Source: Chara braunii
Lineage: Eukaryota > Streptophyta > Charophyceae > Charales > Characeae
Assembly (NCBI GenBank): GCA_003427395.1
Contig: BFEA01000085.1
Location: 3,527,542-3,568,266, forward strand
Reading direction: 5' to 3'
Length of the DNA stretch: 40,725 bases
This document shows positions 1-10,379 of this stretch, piece after piece (within the stretch, counting starts at the first letter, position 1; the number at the start of each line of letters is the position of its first letter). The notes under the pieces were generated by a model, which saw nothing but the letters and a program-made list of their open reading frames with translations, was not told the DNA's origin and searched no databases. Both the position numbers and the translations under genes were made by a program.

Positions 1-104
1 TTTTTTTTTTTTTTTTTTTTTTTTTTTTCCTGTAACGGTAACTATAACTGTAAGTAACTGTGTATATATGTGTATATATGTGTATATATGTGCATAGGAT
101 TCTG
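1..104. repeat. Poly-T run and TGTATATATG repeats
   Basis: A run of 28 T opens the window and three copies of a 10-base TGTATATATG unit follow at about 61-91. This is simple sequence. The T run could be the poly-A tail of a minus-strand retroposed element lying outside the window, but nothing here shows that. Confidence 0.8.
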
Positions 105-375
105 CACAGATTCTGTAAAACAGTAGTCGGTCGAGTTCTCATGCCCCAAGAGGAATTGGATTGATACCTTGAATCTGTCTGATTGTGGATTTATCTATGG
201 TCAAATGCTGTCCAGGTTCAGTTCAGCATGCGACATCTGATGCATTGTACGTGTGCGTGCTGTTGTAGAAAAGCGGTTGGGGAAAGAAAAAATAAAACAA
301 AAACAATTGTAGAAAAGCGGTTGGGGAAAAAAAAAAAAAACAAATTCCCGCTTTGTTTTGACGTTTTTTTTTTTC
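105..375. repeat. Dispersed repeat R1, copy 1
   Basis: This stretch aligns with 8808-9035. Both begin with TCTGCACAGATTCT, continue through a CTGATT..GGATTTATCTATG-like segment and CATCTGAT..TGCA, and end in a G-rich then T-rich tail. Inside this copy the segment TTGTAGAAAAGCGGTTGGGG occurs twice, at about 263 and 307. No open frame of interest is present. The copies are clearly related but diverged, so this is an old interspersed family of unknown class. Confidence 0.6.
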
Positions 376-985
376 CGGAGAAGGTTTGTTTCTATTTTCT
401 ATGTTCACATCGTCACTCTGCGTGATGTACATGATAGCCTTTTTGGCTATTTACAGGTTTGTTTCTCATTTTATTTCTACATTTACATCGTCGTTCTCCA
501 CGATGTACATGGTAGCCTTTCCGACTATATGCAGGTTTGTTTCCCATGTTACAAAACATGTAGAGAGAACGGACGTGTATGGTCCACAGAGTGTCGGGAT
601 GACCGTGGAACGGTAAGCGGGAGGAAAAGTTTTTTTTTTCCACATTGAAATTGTCGTTTTGCGCGATGCACATGACAACCTTTCTGACCAGGTGCGGATG
701 TGGACGAGCGGGAAAAGAAAAACGGAAAAAAATGAAAGGGCTGGTCGGAAAAGGCAGCGGTCTGCTGAGAGGCAGGGGACAGTGGGACGACACAGGGATC
801 AAGTCATTCTGCACGATGTACATGATAGCAGAAAAAAGGGTTTTTGATGATGCACATGGCAGCCTTGCCGACTATGTACAGACATAGGCAAGCGGGAAAA
901 GAAAAACGAGGCGGGATGAACCAGCAGGTCGGAAAGGGCAGTGGTCCACTGAGGAGCGGAGGACGATGGGACGGGACAGGGCTAC
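376..985. repeat. Degenerate tandem/interspersed block (CGATGTACATGRTAGCC units)
   Basis: AGGTTTGTTTC recurs at 382, 455 and 533, giving units of 73 and 78 bases. Each unit carries a GATGTACATGRTAGCCTT core, which recurs in altered form near 664, 814 and 848. A second repeated segment, GCGGGAAAAGAAAAACG followed by GGTCGGAAA.GGCAG, occurs at about 708 and 893. Short open frames on both strands here arise from the repetition and are not taken as genes. Confidence 0.6.
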
Positions 986-1572
986 CATCTGAGGGGTTAA
1001 GAGGCAGGAAGCATTGAGCGGTCCAGGGAGGGGAGGAAAGTTCTGTTCTCACGGCTTCTCACTGCGACGGCGTGCGATTGCCTTGGCATCCTCATGAGGC
1101 ACACTGCGACAATGCGACTGCGACGGCTGTTGTCCGGTGAGTTGACAGCGGGATTGAAGAGGTGACGGTGGTGAGGTGTGGGTTGTGATAGCGAGATTGC
1201 AATGCGTTCTCATGAGAATGCATTGTCATGGCGGTGAGACATTTCGCCGTTGTGTGTGTGGTGTGGTGGGAGTAGTGAGAATCCCGCAGTGTGCAGTCTC
1301 ATCTCACAGAAGGAGGATGGGAGGGAGCGAAGGTGGGCGCTGGGTGGCTTGTTGTAGAGACAAGGATAATTGTGCAAAGAGTTTGACGGTTTACGGTTAG
1401 TGTTGTGGTGTTGTGGCGTTACAGTTATTATTGTTGTTTTGTTGTTGGGAGGCATGGCACGTGTTGTGATGAAGCAGGCAGCGGTGATTAGGGCACGTGT
1501 TCTGAGAAGGCAGGCAGCGGTGATTGTTGTGTATGTGTATGGAAGGGCGGGGGGAGGAAACGGGGGAGGGGT
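986..1572. other. Intergenic, no gene seen
   Basis: This is GC-moderate, G-rich DNA on the plus strand. A 36-base direct repeat containing GGCACGTGTT and GGCAGCGGTGATT is present at about 1456 and 1492. I see no supported gene or RNA. Confidence 0.5.
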
Positions 1573-1656
1573 GTGTCGAAGGGCGAGGGAGGAAAACGGA
1601 GTGTCGAAGGGCGAGGGAGGAAAACGGAGTGTCGAAGGGCGAGGGAGGAAAACAGA
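1573..1656. repeat. 28-bp minisatellite, 3 copies
   Basis: Three near-perfect head-to-tail copies of a unit starting GTGTCGAAGGGCGAGGGAGG and ending AAAACGGA are present. Because 28 is not a multiple of 3, the open frames crossing it on both strands are repeat artefacts. Confidence 0.9.
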
Positions 1657-1789
1657 GGAGGCTGTAAACGGAGGGGGAATGGTGAAGGTACACGACAAGA
1701 TATGTTAGCGGCCTATGTCGAAGGGGAGAGGGGAGAAGAGGGGCACCAACGTTTTGTGTTCATTTCATTCATTGGTCATCGAGGTTGGA

Positions 1790-1816
1790 TTTTTTTTTTT
1801 TTTTTTTTTTTTTTTT
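1790..1816. repeat. Poly-T run (27)
   Basis: This is an uninterrupted T tract. It could mark the 3' end of a minus-strand retroposon, but no element body is recognisable next to it. Confidence 0.85.
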
Positions 1817-2650
1817 GTCTGTCTTTGACCTCATTTTCTGTTTCTGTGCAGATACGTCTTGAATGAACAGGACGCATCTTGAAATGAACACGTCTTCATC
1901 CGAAGAACATGGTTGTGCTGCTTGTGCATACACGAGTCGGCCTTGGTTGTCTGAGAATCTGAGAGCGGTGGTCTGTGTGTTTTAAGACACAATGAAAGGG
2001 GGCGAACAGGGAGGGGGAATAGCTATATAAAGTTGAATGTGTTGCAGAATAAGCCGAAGAGAGAGGTGGATGTTTGAGAGGTGAACGTTTGAGAGGTGAA
2101 TGTTGGAAAGCAGACTTGCTTTAGTCGTTGGGAAGAGGGTGGATAGGCAGAATCGGTGGAGAAAAACAGGTGCGGTGGGTGTCATTGCGAGCGAGAGCGG
2201 CATAGGGCAAGGTTTTACGTCATCATCATGATCGTCTTGAACATTATTATCGTCATTACCGTCATTTCTATTGTCGTCCTCTCCTTGTCCTTTTGTCTCT
2301 CCTTCTAATATTCTCACTTTCTTGATCATGTTATTCTGTTTTTACCGACGTCATCATATGGCCTTCACCGCTCTTCGTCTTGTGTTACTCCATCACCAAT
2401 CTATTGTGCGTTGAATAACTTATCTTACCTCGTATTGTGGCCTTTTTAGGCTGAGGCCGGATCGATGATCTCGTCGAGATTCGTGTTTTTCTCGGAGTTG
2501 GACTTCGTAACGAACCGATGAAACCATCCATGGCAGTGAGGGTTTTTTCTTTCGGAGGGCGTTAGATTGCAAAAGTATAAGGCTAGCAGTCTAATATAAA
2601 ACTACGGGTGTATGTGTGCCTCATCCTTCTATAACTATTATAAGTAGAAT
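1817..2650. other. Intergenic, small repeats only
   Basis: No gene is recognised. A 15-base GAGAGGTGAATGTTT-like unit occurs three times near 2067-2105, and a CAT/GTC-rich stretch lies at 2218-2290. The last ~200 bases before the retrotransposon do not resemble a long terminal repeat that I can pair with any downstream copy. Confidence 0.5.
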
Positions 2651-2662
2651 CGAGAGGAGGGC

Positions 2663-3505
2663 ATGTATCTAGTNTTTGTCTCTGAGAAAGGGGAGGCCGT
2701 TAAATCACCCCCAGAGATAGAAAAAGTCGTCGCTCAATATTCAGACNTTTTTNAGGAGCCCACAGGCGTGGTAGANAGGGAGGNNGTCCATGCGATAGAG
2801 GTTGTCCCAGGTAGCAAGGTGCCTAGAGGACGAATCTATAGGATGTCTCCTGCGAAGTTAGATGAGCTTCGCCGCCAGCTCAAGGAGCTCACAGAGAAGG
2901 GATGGATACGGCCTAGTACCTCCCCTTATGGTGCGCCAGTNTTATTTGTCCCAAAGAAGGGAGGTCCATTAAGGATGTGCATTGACTATAGGGGCCTCAA
3001 TGCCATCACCGTTAAGAACGCGGAGCCCCTACCCCGGATTGACGACCTCTTGCATAGAGTGCAAGGATGCTGGTACTTCACAAAGATAGATTTGAAGTCT
3101 GAATACCATCAAATTGTCGTTAGACCTGAGGACCAACACAAAACCGCATTTCAGACCAGGTATGGTCTGTACGAGTTTGTGGTGATGCTTTTTGGCCTAT
3201 GCAATGCGCCTGGTATGTTCCAGCACTACTTGGACAAGTTTATCGTCGTGTACCTCGACGATATTCTCATCTTTAGTAGGACTGTAGAGGAGCATGTTGA
3301 GCACTTGAAAATAGTGCTCGGTCTCCTAAGACAGCACCAGTACAAGGTAAGCTTGGATAAATGCGAGTTTGGTCGCACCAAGATTTTGTGCTTGGGTCAT
3401 GAAATTTTAGCAGATGGATTGAGGCCGGAAGATGCGAAGGTGGCCAGCATACGTGACTGGCCTAGACCTCAGACTGTTACTGAGCTCAGATGTTTTTGGG
3501 GATGA
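2663..3505 (+). pseudogene. pol: Ty3/gypsy reverse transcriptase domain (broken)
   Basis: The translated frame shows the family's hallmark stretches in order. These are a lead-in ending IYRMSPAKLDELRRQLKEL, then GWIRPSTSPYGAP, a LRMCIDYRGLNAIT block, the first catalytic aspartate in FTKIDLKS, and the VVYLDDILIF active site near base 3248. In the plant-type family KIDLKS is usually followed by GYHQI; here it is EYHQI. The segment between NAPGMFQ and LDKF is about nine residues shorter than in typical members, suggesting an in-frame deletion just before the YLDD loop. The frame ends at a TGA after a one-base shift relative to the following RNase H frame. Several codons contain N. It would normally copy the element RNA into DNA inside virus-like particles, but this copy is inactive. 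Confidence 0.9.
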
Positions 3506-3864
3506 CGGGCTATTATCGTCCGTTTGTTAAGAACTATAGTACTATAGCTTCCCCATTAACAGATCTAACTCGACTTGACACCCCTTGGGAGTGGACTGAG
3601 GAGTGTGAGACAAGCTTCAAGAAATTGAAGTATGCTCTAACACACTATGAAGTTCTCAAACTTCCTGATCCTAACAAGCCATTTGTTGTGACCACAGACG
3701 CCAGCCAATATGGCATAGGCGAGGTCCTTGCGCAACAGGAAGGGCCCAAGTTGAGACCGATNGAGTATATGAGCAAGAAGATGCCATCTCAAAAGTTAGT
3801 TAAGTCCACGTATGAGGGAGAGCTCTACGCCTTATACAGGGCGCTAGTCCATTGGAGACACTAG
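3490..3864 (+). pseudogene. pol: Ty3/gypsy RT connection and RNase H, N-terminal half
   Basis: This frame picks up directly from the reverse transcriptase in another phase, with GMTGYYRPFVKNYS, the usual RT thumb/connection stretch. It continues into the RNase H core. The first catalytic aspartate is in VVTTDASQYGIG, and the glutamate is in STYEGELYAL. It ends at a TAG directly after VHWRH, where intact relatives read on into the remainder of RNase H, which is present in the next frame. Known role: RNase H removes the RNA strand of the RNA-DNA hybrid during replication. The break at 3862 separates the active-site residues into two frames. Confidence 0.88.
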
Positions 3865-4703
3865 GAAGATTCTTCTATGTGAGGTCTGACCATGAGACTT
3901 TGCGCTGGATTAAGACACAACCTGTGTTGTCAGACGCACTCAAGAGATGGATTCAAGTGATAGACATGTATGACTATCAACTTGATCCTATCAAGGGTAC
4001 GTACAACAAGGTGGCTGATGCGCTATCAAGAAGGGCAGATTATTTGGGCGCGCTAGTTACCGAGTTTGGCATATCTGACGAACTCACTCGATCGTTGGTG
4101 GAAGCCTATCAGGGAGACCCAGTCATGTCAGAAATCATCCGTAGATTCCAAGCAAAGGACAAGAAGACTTTGGATGAATTTACGATGGTGGATGGCTTGC
4201 TGTTTCTTGAGAAGGCAGGGAATAAAAGACTGTATGTCCCGTCTAGTGAGTCTTTACGTAGTTTATTTCTAGGAGAATGTCATGATGCAAATGGTCATTT
4301 TGGCTATAGGAAGACATCAGCGAACTTAGTACAGAGATTTTGGTGGCCTTCTATACTGGAAGATGCAAAACGTTATGTCGAAACCTGCCAAGTTTGTCAA
4401 AGAGACAAACCAAGGACTCAGGCTCCGCTTGGGTTGATTAAACCCTTGCCAATCCCTGAAGGACCAGGTCANAGTGTGTCCATGGACTTCATGAATACCC
4501 TTGTGACCAGCAGAACAGGAAAGAGACACATCCTTGTCNTAGTGGACCGTTTTACCAAGTACGCCAGACTGATTGCTATGNCTGAAACTGCTAAAACTGA
4601 CTTCGTCATCAAACTTTTCATGGATAACTAGGTAAGGGACTTCGGTCTACCTACGTCGATTGTTAGTGATAGGGATGTCAGATTCACGAGCGAATTGTGG
4701 TAG
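3852..4703 (+). pseudogene. pol: Ty3/gypsy RNase H end and integrase (truncated)
   Basis: It starts with FFYVRSDHETLRWI and ends the RNase H at VADALSRRAD. An integrase HHCC zinc finger follows (HDANGH, then CQVCQRDKP). The integrase core has the first DDE aspartate in SMDFMNTLV and, after a TAG at 4629-4631 in the same frame, the second aspartate in IVSDRDVRFTSELW. A further TAG at 4701 ends all similarity. The catalytic glutamate and the C-terminal (chromodomain-bearing in some lineages) part are absent. The frame therefore holds two inactivating features, an internal stop and a 3' truncation. N characters fall in two integrase codons. Confidence 0.9.
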
Positions 4704-5246
4704 TGCGGAACAATATACGTCCGAATTATCTGCAGTCCTTCAATCCAATGATGATATCTCAAGGCCGTAGCTCTTTGTTGAGGCGAGAGGGCAAGGCGAG
4801 AAACAAAAAAACGGTCATGATGACAAGTTTTGTTGGACCTTGGCCACAGTTTTCTCAAAAAACAGTTTCGCTAGAGAAAGACAATGGGTACGAGGACGTT
4901 TAAGCAAAGACGAAATGACATCAACACAAGGAAGATCAGACACACAGTTACTTTGGATTATGTGATGGTGAACCGATACATCAGAGGACAATTATACTCT
5001 TCCATCAAGCACAACCCATCGTAATGACGAATGTATACAACTCATCATTCCGGCCCGACAGAGGCACGATGCCATAGCGTTATGTTGAGAGAAAAACAGT
5101 GCCATATTGAAACAAAAAAAATTAAAGGGTATAATGAAAGAGCAACTACTTATGCATGCTTTGTCTCGAATTGCCGTTACAAAATTCTCCCCCAAATCAA
5201 ATTTATCATGAAGACAAATAAGCAATATTACAGACGACGGGCACGA
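4704..5246. other. Intergenic, no gene seen
   Basis: This is AT-moderate sequence with only short scattered open frames on both strands. No integrase continuation, LTR or RNA gene was recognised. Confidence 0.5.
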
Positions 5247-6041
5247 AGAGGCAGAAAGCTCAAAAGGATCGGGGATACATAGAAAGTCGGTTATTGACGA
5301 CAAAAGCAATAGACTCATCGTATACGGGGTAAAAAAAAAAAAACACAGAAAAAAGAATCGCAAAAAGCATTTTCACCTTTTTGCAAGATTTCCGAAGCAG
5401 GTCTTCCGCCGTGTATGTACTCACTCAGCCCTGTGCACCACGTATGTTACACATCAGTCATATTTTGCATCGCCACGTATTGCACGAATGATAGTTCAAA
5501 TCTCACATTTAGCAAACTAAGTCCTTCGTCCGCTTTGTCGTATCTTAACCATGCTAGCCCTATACAGTTTGTGTTCTGCCCATCACGTCGACTTCACACA
5601 ACAAAGCACTGCTTAATCAATTGATTCGAATAGCACATATCAAAACACAGACTGCAAGTTTTTAGCTCTCAAAGAGAAAAACCAAGTACTCAAGTCGTTG
5701 TTACCAATGACAAACGTTGGACCCAGTTTCCAACAGGCGCAGCTCCCCGAGTAATAATTTGGTACTACCTAAAAAAAACACAAAACAAGATTAACCATAG
5801 TCTGAATATGCAAAAACGGGAAAAGATCGAACCTCGAAGGGGGGGAGGGGAAGGGGGGGGAAGGAAAAAACCAACACACAGCACACTTCTACGACCACTT
5901 GCCGATCATAAGACCGCTTGCTTCTCCCTTGTCAACCTCCATCTGCATCTCAATTGGAGCACTTCCCATTGCGCATTCAACATGTCATCCGACTTTTCTC
6001 GTTCTTCGGAAAGCATCAAGCAGACGTTCAATTGTAAGCAG

Positions 6042-6116
<75 letters not shown>

Positions 6117-6975
6117 GGAGAGAGGCAGAAAGTTGAACAGGATCAGACAAATAGAAGCAGTTGGTTATCGACGGCAAAAGCAGAAGACTCATCGTATATA
6201 AGGTCAAAAAAAAAAAAAAAAAAGGACGAATCGCAGAAGTTAAGCATTTTCACCTTTCGGCGAAATTTCCGGAGCATGTCTTCCGCCGTATGTGTACTGA
6301 TAAAGTCATGTGCACCACCCACGTTACGCATCAACCACGTTTTACATCGCCACCCATTGGACGAGTGAATGGTTCGAATCTTAAATTTGGCAAACTAAGT
6401 CCCTTGGCCGCTTTGTCATATCTTAACCACGCCAGCCCTATACACCTTGTATCCTTCTCATCACATCAATTTCACACAACAAAGCACTGTTTAATTGATT
6501 GATTCAAACAGGACATTCGAAACCATAGACTAAAAGTTTTTAGGTCTTAAAGAGAATAACTGAATACTCAAGTACTTGTTACTGAAAAAACAACAAAAAA
6601 CAAGATCAACCACAGTCCCAATATGCAACAACGGGAAAAAATCAAACTTGGAAAGGGGAGGAGTGGGCTGGACAAAAAGACCAACACATAGCACATTTCT
6701 ACGAACACTTCATAATCATAAGACCACTCGCTTCTCTTTTCTCAACTTCCATCCCCATCTCAATTGGTGCACTCCCCATTGCGCATTCGACATATCGTCT
6801 GACATTTCTCATCCACCGGAAATCATCAACGACATATTTAGTTGCAATCAGAACAGAGAGTTGAGAGAAAGAGAGAGAGACAGAGAAAGAGACACAGAAA
6901 GAGAGAGAGAAAGATAGAAGAGAAAGAGAGTAAGCGAGAAAAAGATAGAGAAAGACACAGAAGGAGAGAAGCCAT

Positions 6976-6990
<15 letters not shown>
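5247..6990. repeat. Tandem duplication, unit about 874 bp, two diverged copies
   Basis: Copy 1 runs from about 5247 and copy 2 from about 6121. The same landmarks appear in the same order in both: AGAGGCAGAAAG, GACTCATCGTATA, CATTTTCACCTTT, GTCTTCCGCCGT, GGCAAACTAAGTCC (or AGC..), ACACAACAAAGCACTG, CCAACACA.AGCACA, CTCAATTGG.GCACT, and finally AGAACAGAGAG leading into a GA tract. Divergence is substantial, so the duplication is old. Open frames inside it differ between copies, which argues against coding function. Confidence 0.85.
6045..6110. repeat. (AG)33 microsatellite
   Basis: A perfect dinucleotide run ends the first copy of the 874-bp duplication. Arg-Glu open frames across it are artefacts. 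Confidence 0.95.

Positions 6991-7053
<63 letters not shown>
6855..7053. repeat. GA-rich tract followed by (CT)n tract (inverted simple repeats)
   Basis: A degenerate GA-rich stretch (6855-6968) is followed after a short spacer by a perfect CT run (6980-7053). The two can pair as a long imperfect hairpin. The GA stretch sits where copy 2 of the 874-bp unit ends, the counterpart of the perfect AG run of copy 1. Confidence 0.85.
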
Positions 7054-7058
<5 letters not shown>

Positions 7059-8257
7059 CTTCGTCTATCTTCCATCTAACCTTTATGTACACTTAGTTCT
7101 TTCTAACTTATCTTACTCTTGTCATTCCTCATCTTCCTTCCTTTCTCCTCCCCTCTGCTTTGTTTTCTTTGTCCGTCCCGTTATGTTTAACTCTTGTCAT
7201 TATTGTTGAAAAGCCTAATAATGAGAAACATGGACAGTAAAGATTAATTGACTGGTTTGTTTAGTCCATCATTGAACAGCTCATGTGATATGTGCGTTCC
7301 ATTAGGGTAGGTGATCTGTCCAATGAACACTTTCGGTTGTGCATTTTCTTTATTTACCATTTTGGGTTGTTAAGTTTGACGTGTCTTACTGCAATTCGAC
7401 GTTTTGTGAACCGTAATCATAAGGTTTTATAAGTAAGGATCTGGTTAGCCTTGACAATTTGGGTTCAGGAAATGGCAAGATAACGCCCGCGGATGTTGGC
7501 CTTTAATGGCCCAAGGGATACTTTGTCGTGGATTAATTTGATGTTGTGGTTTGAGTATGGGGTTTACATGGTTGTGGGCAGAATGTAGTTAGTTTCCTGT
7601 GTTCAAGGTTGACAGCTATCGCCTTCGGTCGAATAAAACGTCAAGCAATAATAGTCATATATAGAGTGTCATTTGCGCCGAATGCAGGTATAATGCTCGG
7701 CCGGTTTGCCCGGATGAAGGCGGTGGTATACATTGATGAAAGAGGGATCGATTTATTCAACGGAGCTATTGATGCAGATTTATGGTGGCCTCTAAAGCTT
7801 AGTATGCTTTGATTTTATGGCTTTGTTTTGAGAGGTTTGATATCGTAATGATAATATGGTCATCATCTTGCTGGCACACAACCGATGATGCTCATAAATA
7901 AGTAAGTTAACTTAAACTATTGAGATCTTTGCTTTTGTATGATGGGTATATTATGCTTTATGTTATGTAGAGCAACGTTGGTTTCTGTGGAGATTTTTCG
8001 TACAACAGGTTGGGGGAATAATCTGGAGGTGACATTATGTCAGGGTCGTGCTCTGCCTGAACAAAAAAAAAGTGTGAATGCTTGTGGCAGCGTTGCAGTT
8101 AGAGCGGACTAGCTATGATAACCCTGTTTAGACTTGTGGTCTGTATGAGCAGTGTCCTTGGCAGATATGGGTGTGAGCGTGAGTGTGAGCGGGTTGAGTT
8201 CTCTGTAGTATGTAGGAGCATGTTTGCTTTTCACACTGCTGCCATTTAATGCAGGGT
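7054..8257. other. Intergenic, no gene seen
   Basis: A 67-codon open frame at 7609-7812 has no ATG-based start, shows no motif that I know and is not called. Nothing else was supported. Confidence 0.5.
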
Positions 8258-8600
8258 AGAGGGACTGTGAAAAGGACGGCACTACTATTGGCAAACTGTC
8301 CAGTTTGGCATTTTTTGCTTTATTTGGACGTGCACCGGTTGGTCGGCCCCATTTTTGGCTATCCTCGCAATTTTAAACCCCCTACAGGCCTACACTGATA
8401 GACGGATCTTGTAGCTTATAGTCGGGTCAGAAGAGGGACTGTGAAAAGGAAGGCACTGATATTGGCAAACTGTCCAGTTTGGCAGTTTTTGCTTTATTCG
8501 GACGTGCACCGGCCCCATTTTTGGCTATCCTCGCAATTTTATGCCCCCTACAGGCCTACACTGATAGACGAATCCTGTAGCCTATAGTCGGGTCAAAACA
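8258..8600. repeat. 174-bp tandem duplication
   Basis: AGAGGGACTGTGAAAAGGA starts both units, at 8258 and 8432. The copies are nearly identical apart from a ~10-base GGTTGGTCGG-type segment missing from the second. High identity points to a recent duplication. Each unit ends with CTACACTGATAGACGRATC and CTATAGTCGGGTC, a segment shared with family R2 at 30.3-31.3 kb. Confidence 0.9.
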
Positions 8601-8800
8601 GCCCCTACAAGCGGAAACTGAAACAGTGTCGCTTGATCCAGCCCGAGTCTAGGTCTACGCTACAACTACTCATAGGATTTGGTCCGTCTAGTTGGGGCTT
8701 TTCGGATCTTTACTTTGGGATTTCGTTTCGGTAGAGATATGAGCAGAGCCTGTGAACAAAGCCAATGCAAGATTGACAAGGAACTCTACATGGGCTAATT
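8541..8800. repeat. Dispersed repeat R2, copy 1
   Basis: Shared landmarks with 30340-30570 and 31130-31330 are a CCTACA.GCCTACACTGATAG segment, a GGATCC-like core, CGGAAACTGAAACA, and the segment GAGCAGAGCCTRTGAACAAAG. It also resembles 30880-30900 in ATTGAYAARGAACTCTACA. No coding potential is seen. Confidence 0.6.
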
Positions 8801-8807
8801 TTGCACA

Positions 8808-9035
8808 ATTCTGCACAGATTCTAAAAAATCGTCGGCCGAGCAATTTCGCCCGAAGAGGGGTTTGGTTGATAGCCTGTATCTGCCTGATTAAGAATTTAT
8901 CTATGAATAAATGACATCTAGGTTTAGGCACATGAGATCTGATATGTTGCAGGCGTACATGTTGCGGTGGAAAAGTGGTTATGTCGAGGGGGGGGGGAAA
9001 CTGCATTTTTCCACGTTTGTTTTGTTGTTTTTTGT
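8808..9035. repeat. Dispersed repeat R1, copy 2
   Basis: This is the second copy of the family at 105-375: TCTGCACAGATTCT start, a CCTGATTAAGAATTTATCTATG middle, an ATCTGATATGTTGCAGG segment and a G-run near the end. It lies directly after an R2 copy here, but not at the window start. Confidence 0.6.
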
Positions 9036-9363
9036 TTTTACGCTTTGCAAAACGGTCAGTTCTTGCAATTGTCCTTCATGGCTTTTTCACAAAGAGATTG
9101 GTGAAGAATCATGGGCACATTGTGGCTAAGAAATGAACATACGGTCATCTTGGCGCCCGGTCTAGATTAGATACAAATTGGGCCGCTGTAAAATAAGGAC
9201 AGAGGATGAGTACAAGAAGTGGTCAAAGTGCATGAGGTCATTTCAGCGTAGAGTCTATATTAAATAAAAATTTGGCTGCCATGGAGTGAAGAAAGAGCAT
9301 GACTCGTATATATATCGTGTAACCGCGTGTATTCATTGTCTTCATTTTTTGCCTTGCAGATCC

Positions 9364-9790
9364 ATGGGTGCCCGACGGGTCATACACAGCACTGCGTGTG
9401 CTCTTGAAACCTATATGATAAATCTGGTTACATCACACTGTAATGTTGTTGAATCTGGCATTGCAGTTGCCCCTCATGTCGAACAAACTTAAAGTAGATC
9501 TGTACTCTTTGTCTACCTCGTCGATGATAACTTGCCCTCCATTGTGCATGATGTTCATGAAATTCTCACCAATGGCCATGTTGATATCGTTAATGCCATT
9601 GTCCCCTATCTGCGGAGAGCGGTTGTGTATAATTTTCATCCGCGTCATGCAGTTCCAAGCATTGGTGACCGCATCACTCTTTACTGGAAGCGTCATCACG
9701 AGTATTCCGCTTCGTTACGGTGTAATTGTTTTACTACAGATAATCATCATATGTACACAAGTTCGGTGCGGACTCGTCGATCAATTTAAA
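9364..9790 (+). pseudogene. Truncated paralogue of the downstream unknown gene (module B)
   Basis: An ATG at 9364 follows four bases after a splice-acceptor-like TTTTTTGCCTTGCAG (AG at 9358-9359). One reading frame then runs to about 9790 with a single TAA at 9490-9492. After that stop the frame contains DVHEILTNGHVDIV, then YLRRAVVYNF and VPSIGDRI. These align with DVHATLTTIHRDTR, LLRKATVYDY and VPLRISDVI of the frame at 10380-11378 (17 identities in 42 ungapped positions, counted by eye). The downstream partner's basic C-terminal part is missing. I do not recognise the family. A competing 88-codon frame on the minus strand (9433-9699) is less convincing because it has no paralogue. The stop may be real decay or an unrecognised intron boundary. 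Confidence 0.5.
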
Positions 9791-10284
9791 GTTTCGTTAT
9801 CATACACAGGGGTGAGAACAACGGTCCAATTGACAGGTTCATTTCTTACATATTGTCGATGCTTTGTATGCATGCTCTCCATTAAAATGATGGTTTGTTC
9901 TATTCTTGCATTTGTGTTTAAACCTAAAACGAAGTACTTCAGGTCATATACTCTTTTATGTTTTACAACCTCGGATGTTTAAATATTGGTATGTCGTCCT
10001 TGGCGATGTGCGTCTCGTCAGCATCAACAAATTTGTGCTTTGCACATGCTTAACCCTGATGCTTCATAGAATGATAATGGACACATATGCTCTGTAGATA
10101 TTTGTCGTGGCTTTTGTCTATATATTTCTTTGCTACATGTCTAACCTGAAATTGTTGATTTGGTCTACATTTCATTTTGCTTCGACAGTTGCAAATTGTT
10201 GTTCATATTTGGTGTTCATAGACAAACACTCAGAAAAAATAAATGGTGACATTCTTGTTCATGGTTCTGTATATGCATTTGCAG

Positions 10285-10379
10285 ACAACATGGCCGATGC
10301 TGGGGATGTACGAATTTGTCCTCGTTTGCTTGAGCAATTGCGTATTTCGACTTAAAAGGAAGCCCGCATTCCACGACTG
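10285..10379 (+). other. Possible 5' exon portion of the 10380-11378 gene
   Basis: A splice-acceptor-like TTTGCAG (ending at 10284) is followed by an in-frame ATG at 10290 and 21 codons (MADAGDVRICPRLLEQLRIST). A TAA follows, then eight more codons lead to the ATG at 10380. The arrangement of acceptor, ATG and one in-frame stop mirrors the paralogue at 9364. Whether the stop is a mutation or is removed by splicing cannot be seen. Confidence 0.3.

Larger units (their letters stand above)
2651..4703 (+). mobile_element. Truncated Ty3/gypsy LTR retrotransposon (pol fragment)
   Basis: The order reverse transcriptase, RNase H, integrase is the Ty3/gypsy order. Copia elements place integrase first. 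Homology begins shortly after an in-frame TAG near 2648 and stops inside the integrase core. Gag, protease, the end of integrase and both LTRs are not seen. Two frameshifts (about 3495 and 3862), an in-frame stop at 4629 and a final stop at 4701 show that it cannot make a polyprotein. Several N characters mark unresolved or collapsed bases, as expected for a high-copy family. Confidence 0.92.

Noticed and set aside
2440-2650. 5' LTR of the Ty3/gypsy element
   Set aside because: There is no matching copy downstream of 4703 and no TG..CA ends or primer-binding site that I could recognise.
7609-7812. 67-codon frame without an ATG start
   Set aside because: It is short, has no recognised motif, no neighbours and no repeat copy.
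9433-9699. 88-codon minus-strand frame with plausible composition
   Set aside because: It overlaps the plus-strand frame that has a paralogue at 10380-11378. Lacking any supporting similarity, it is more likely the shadow.
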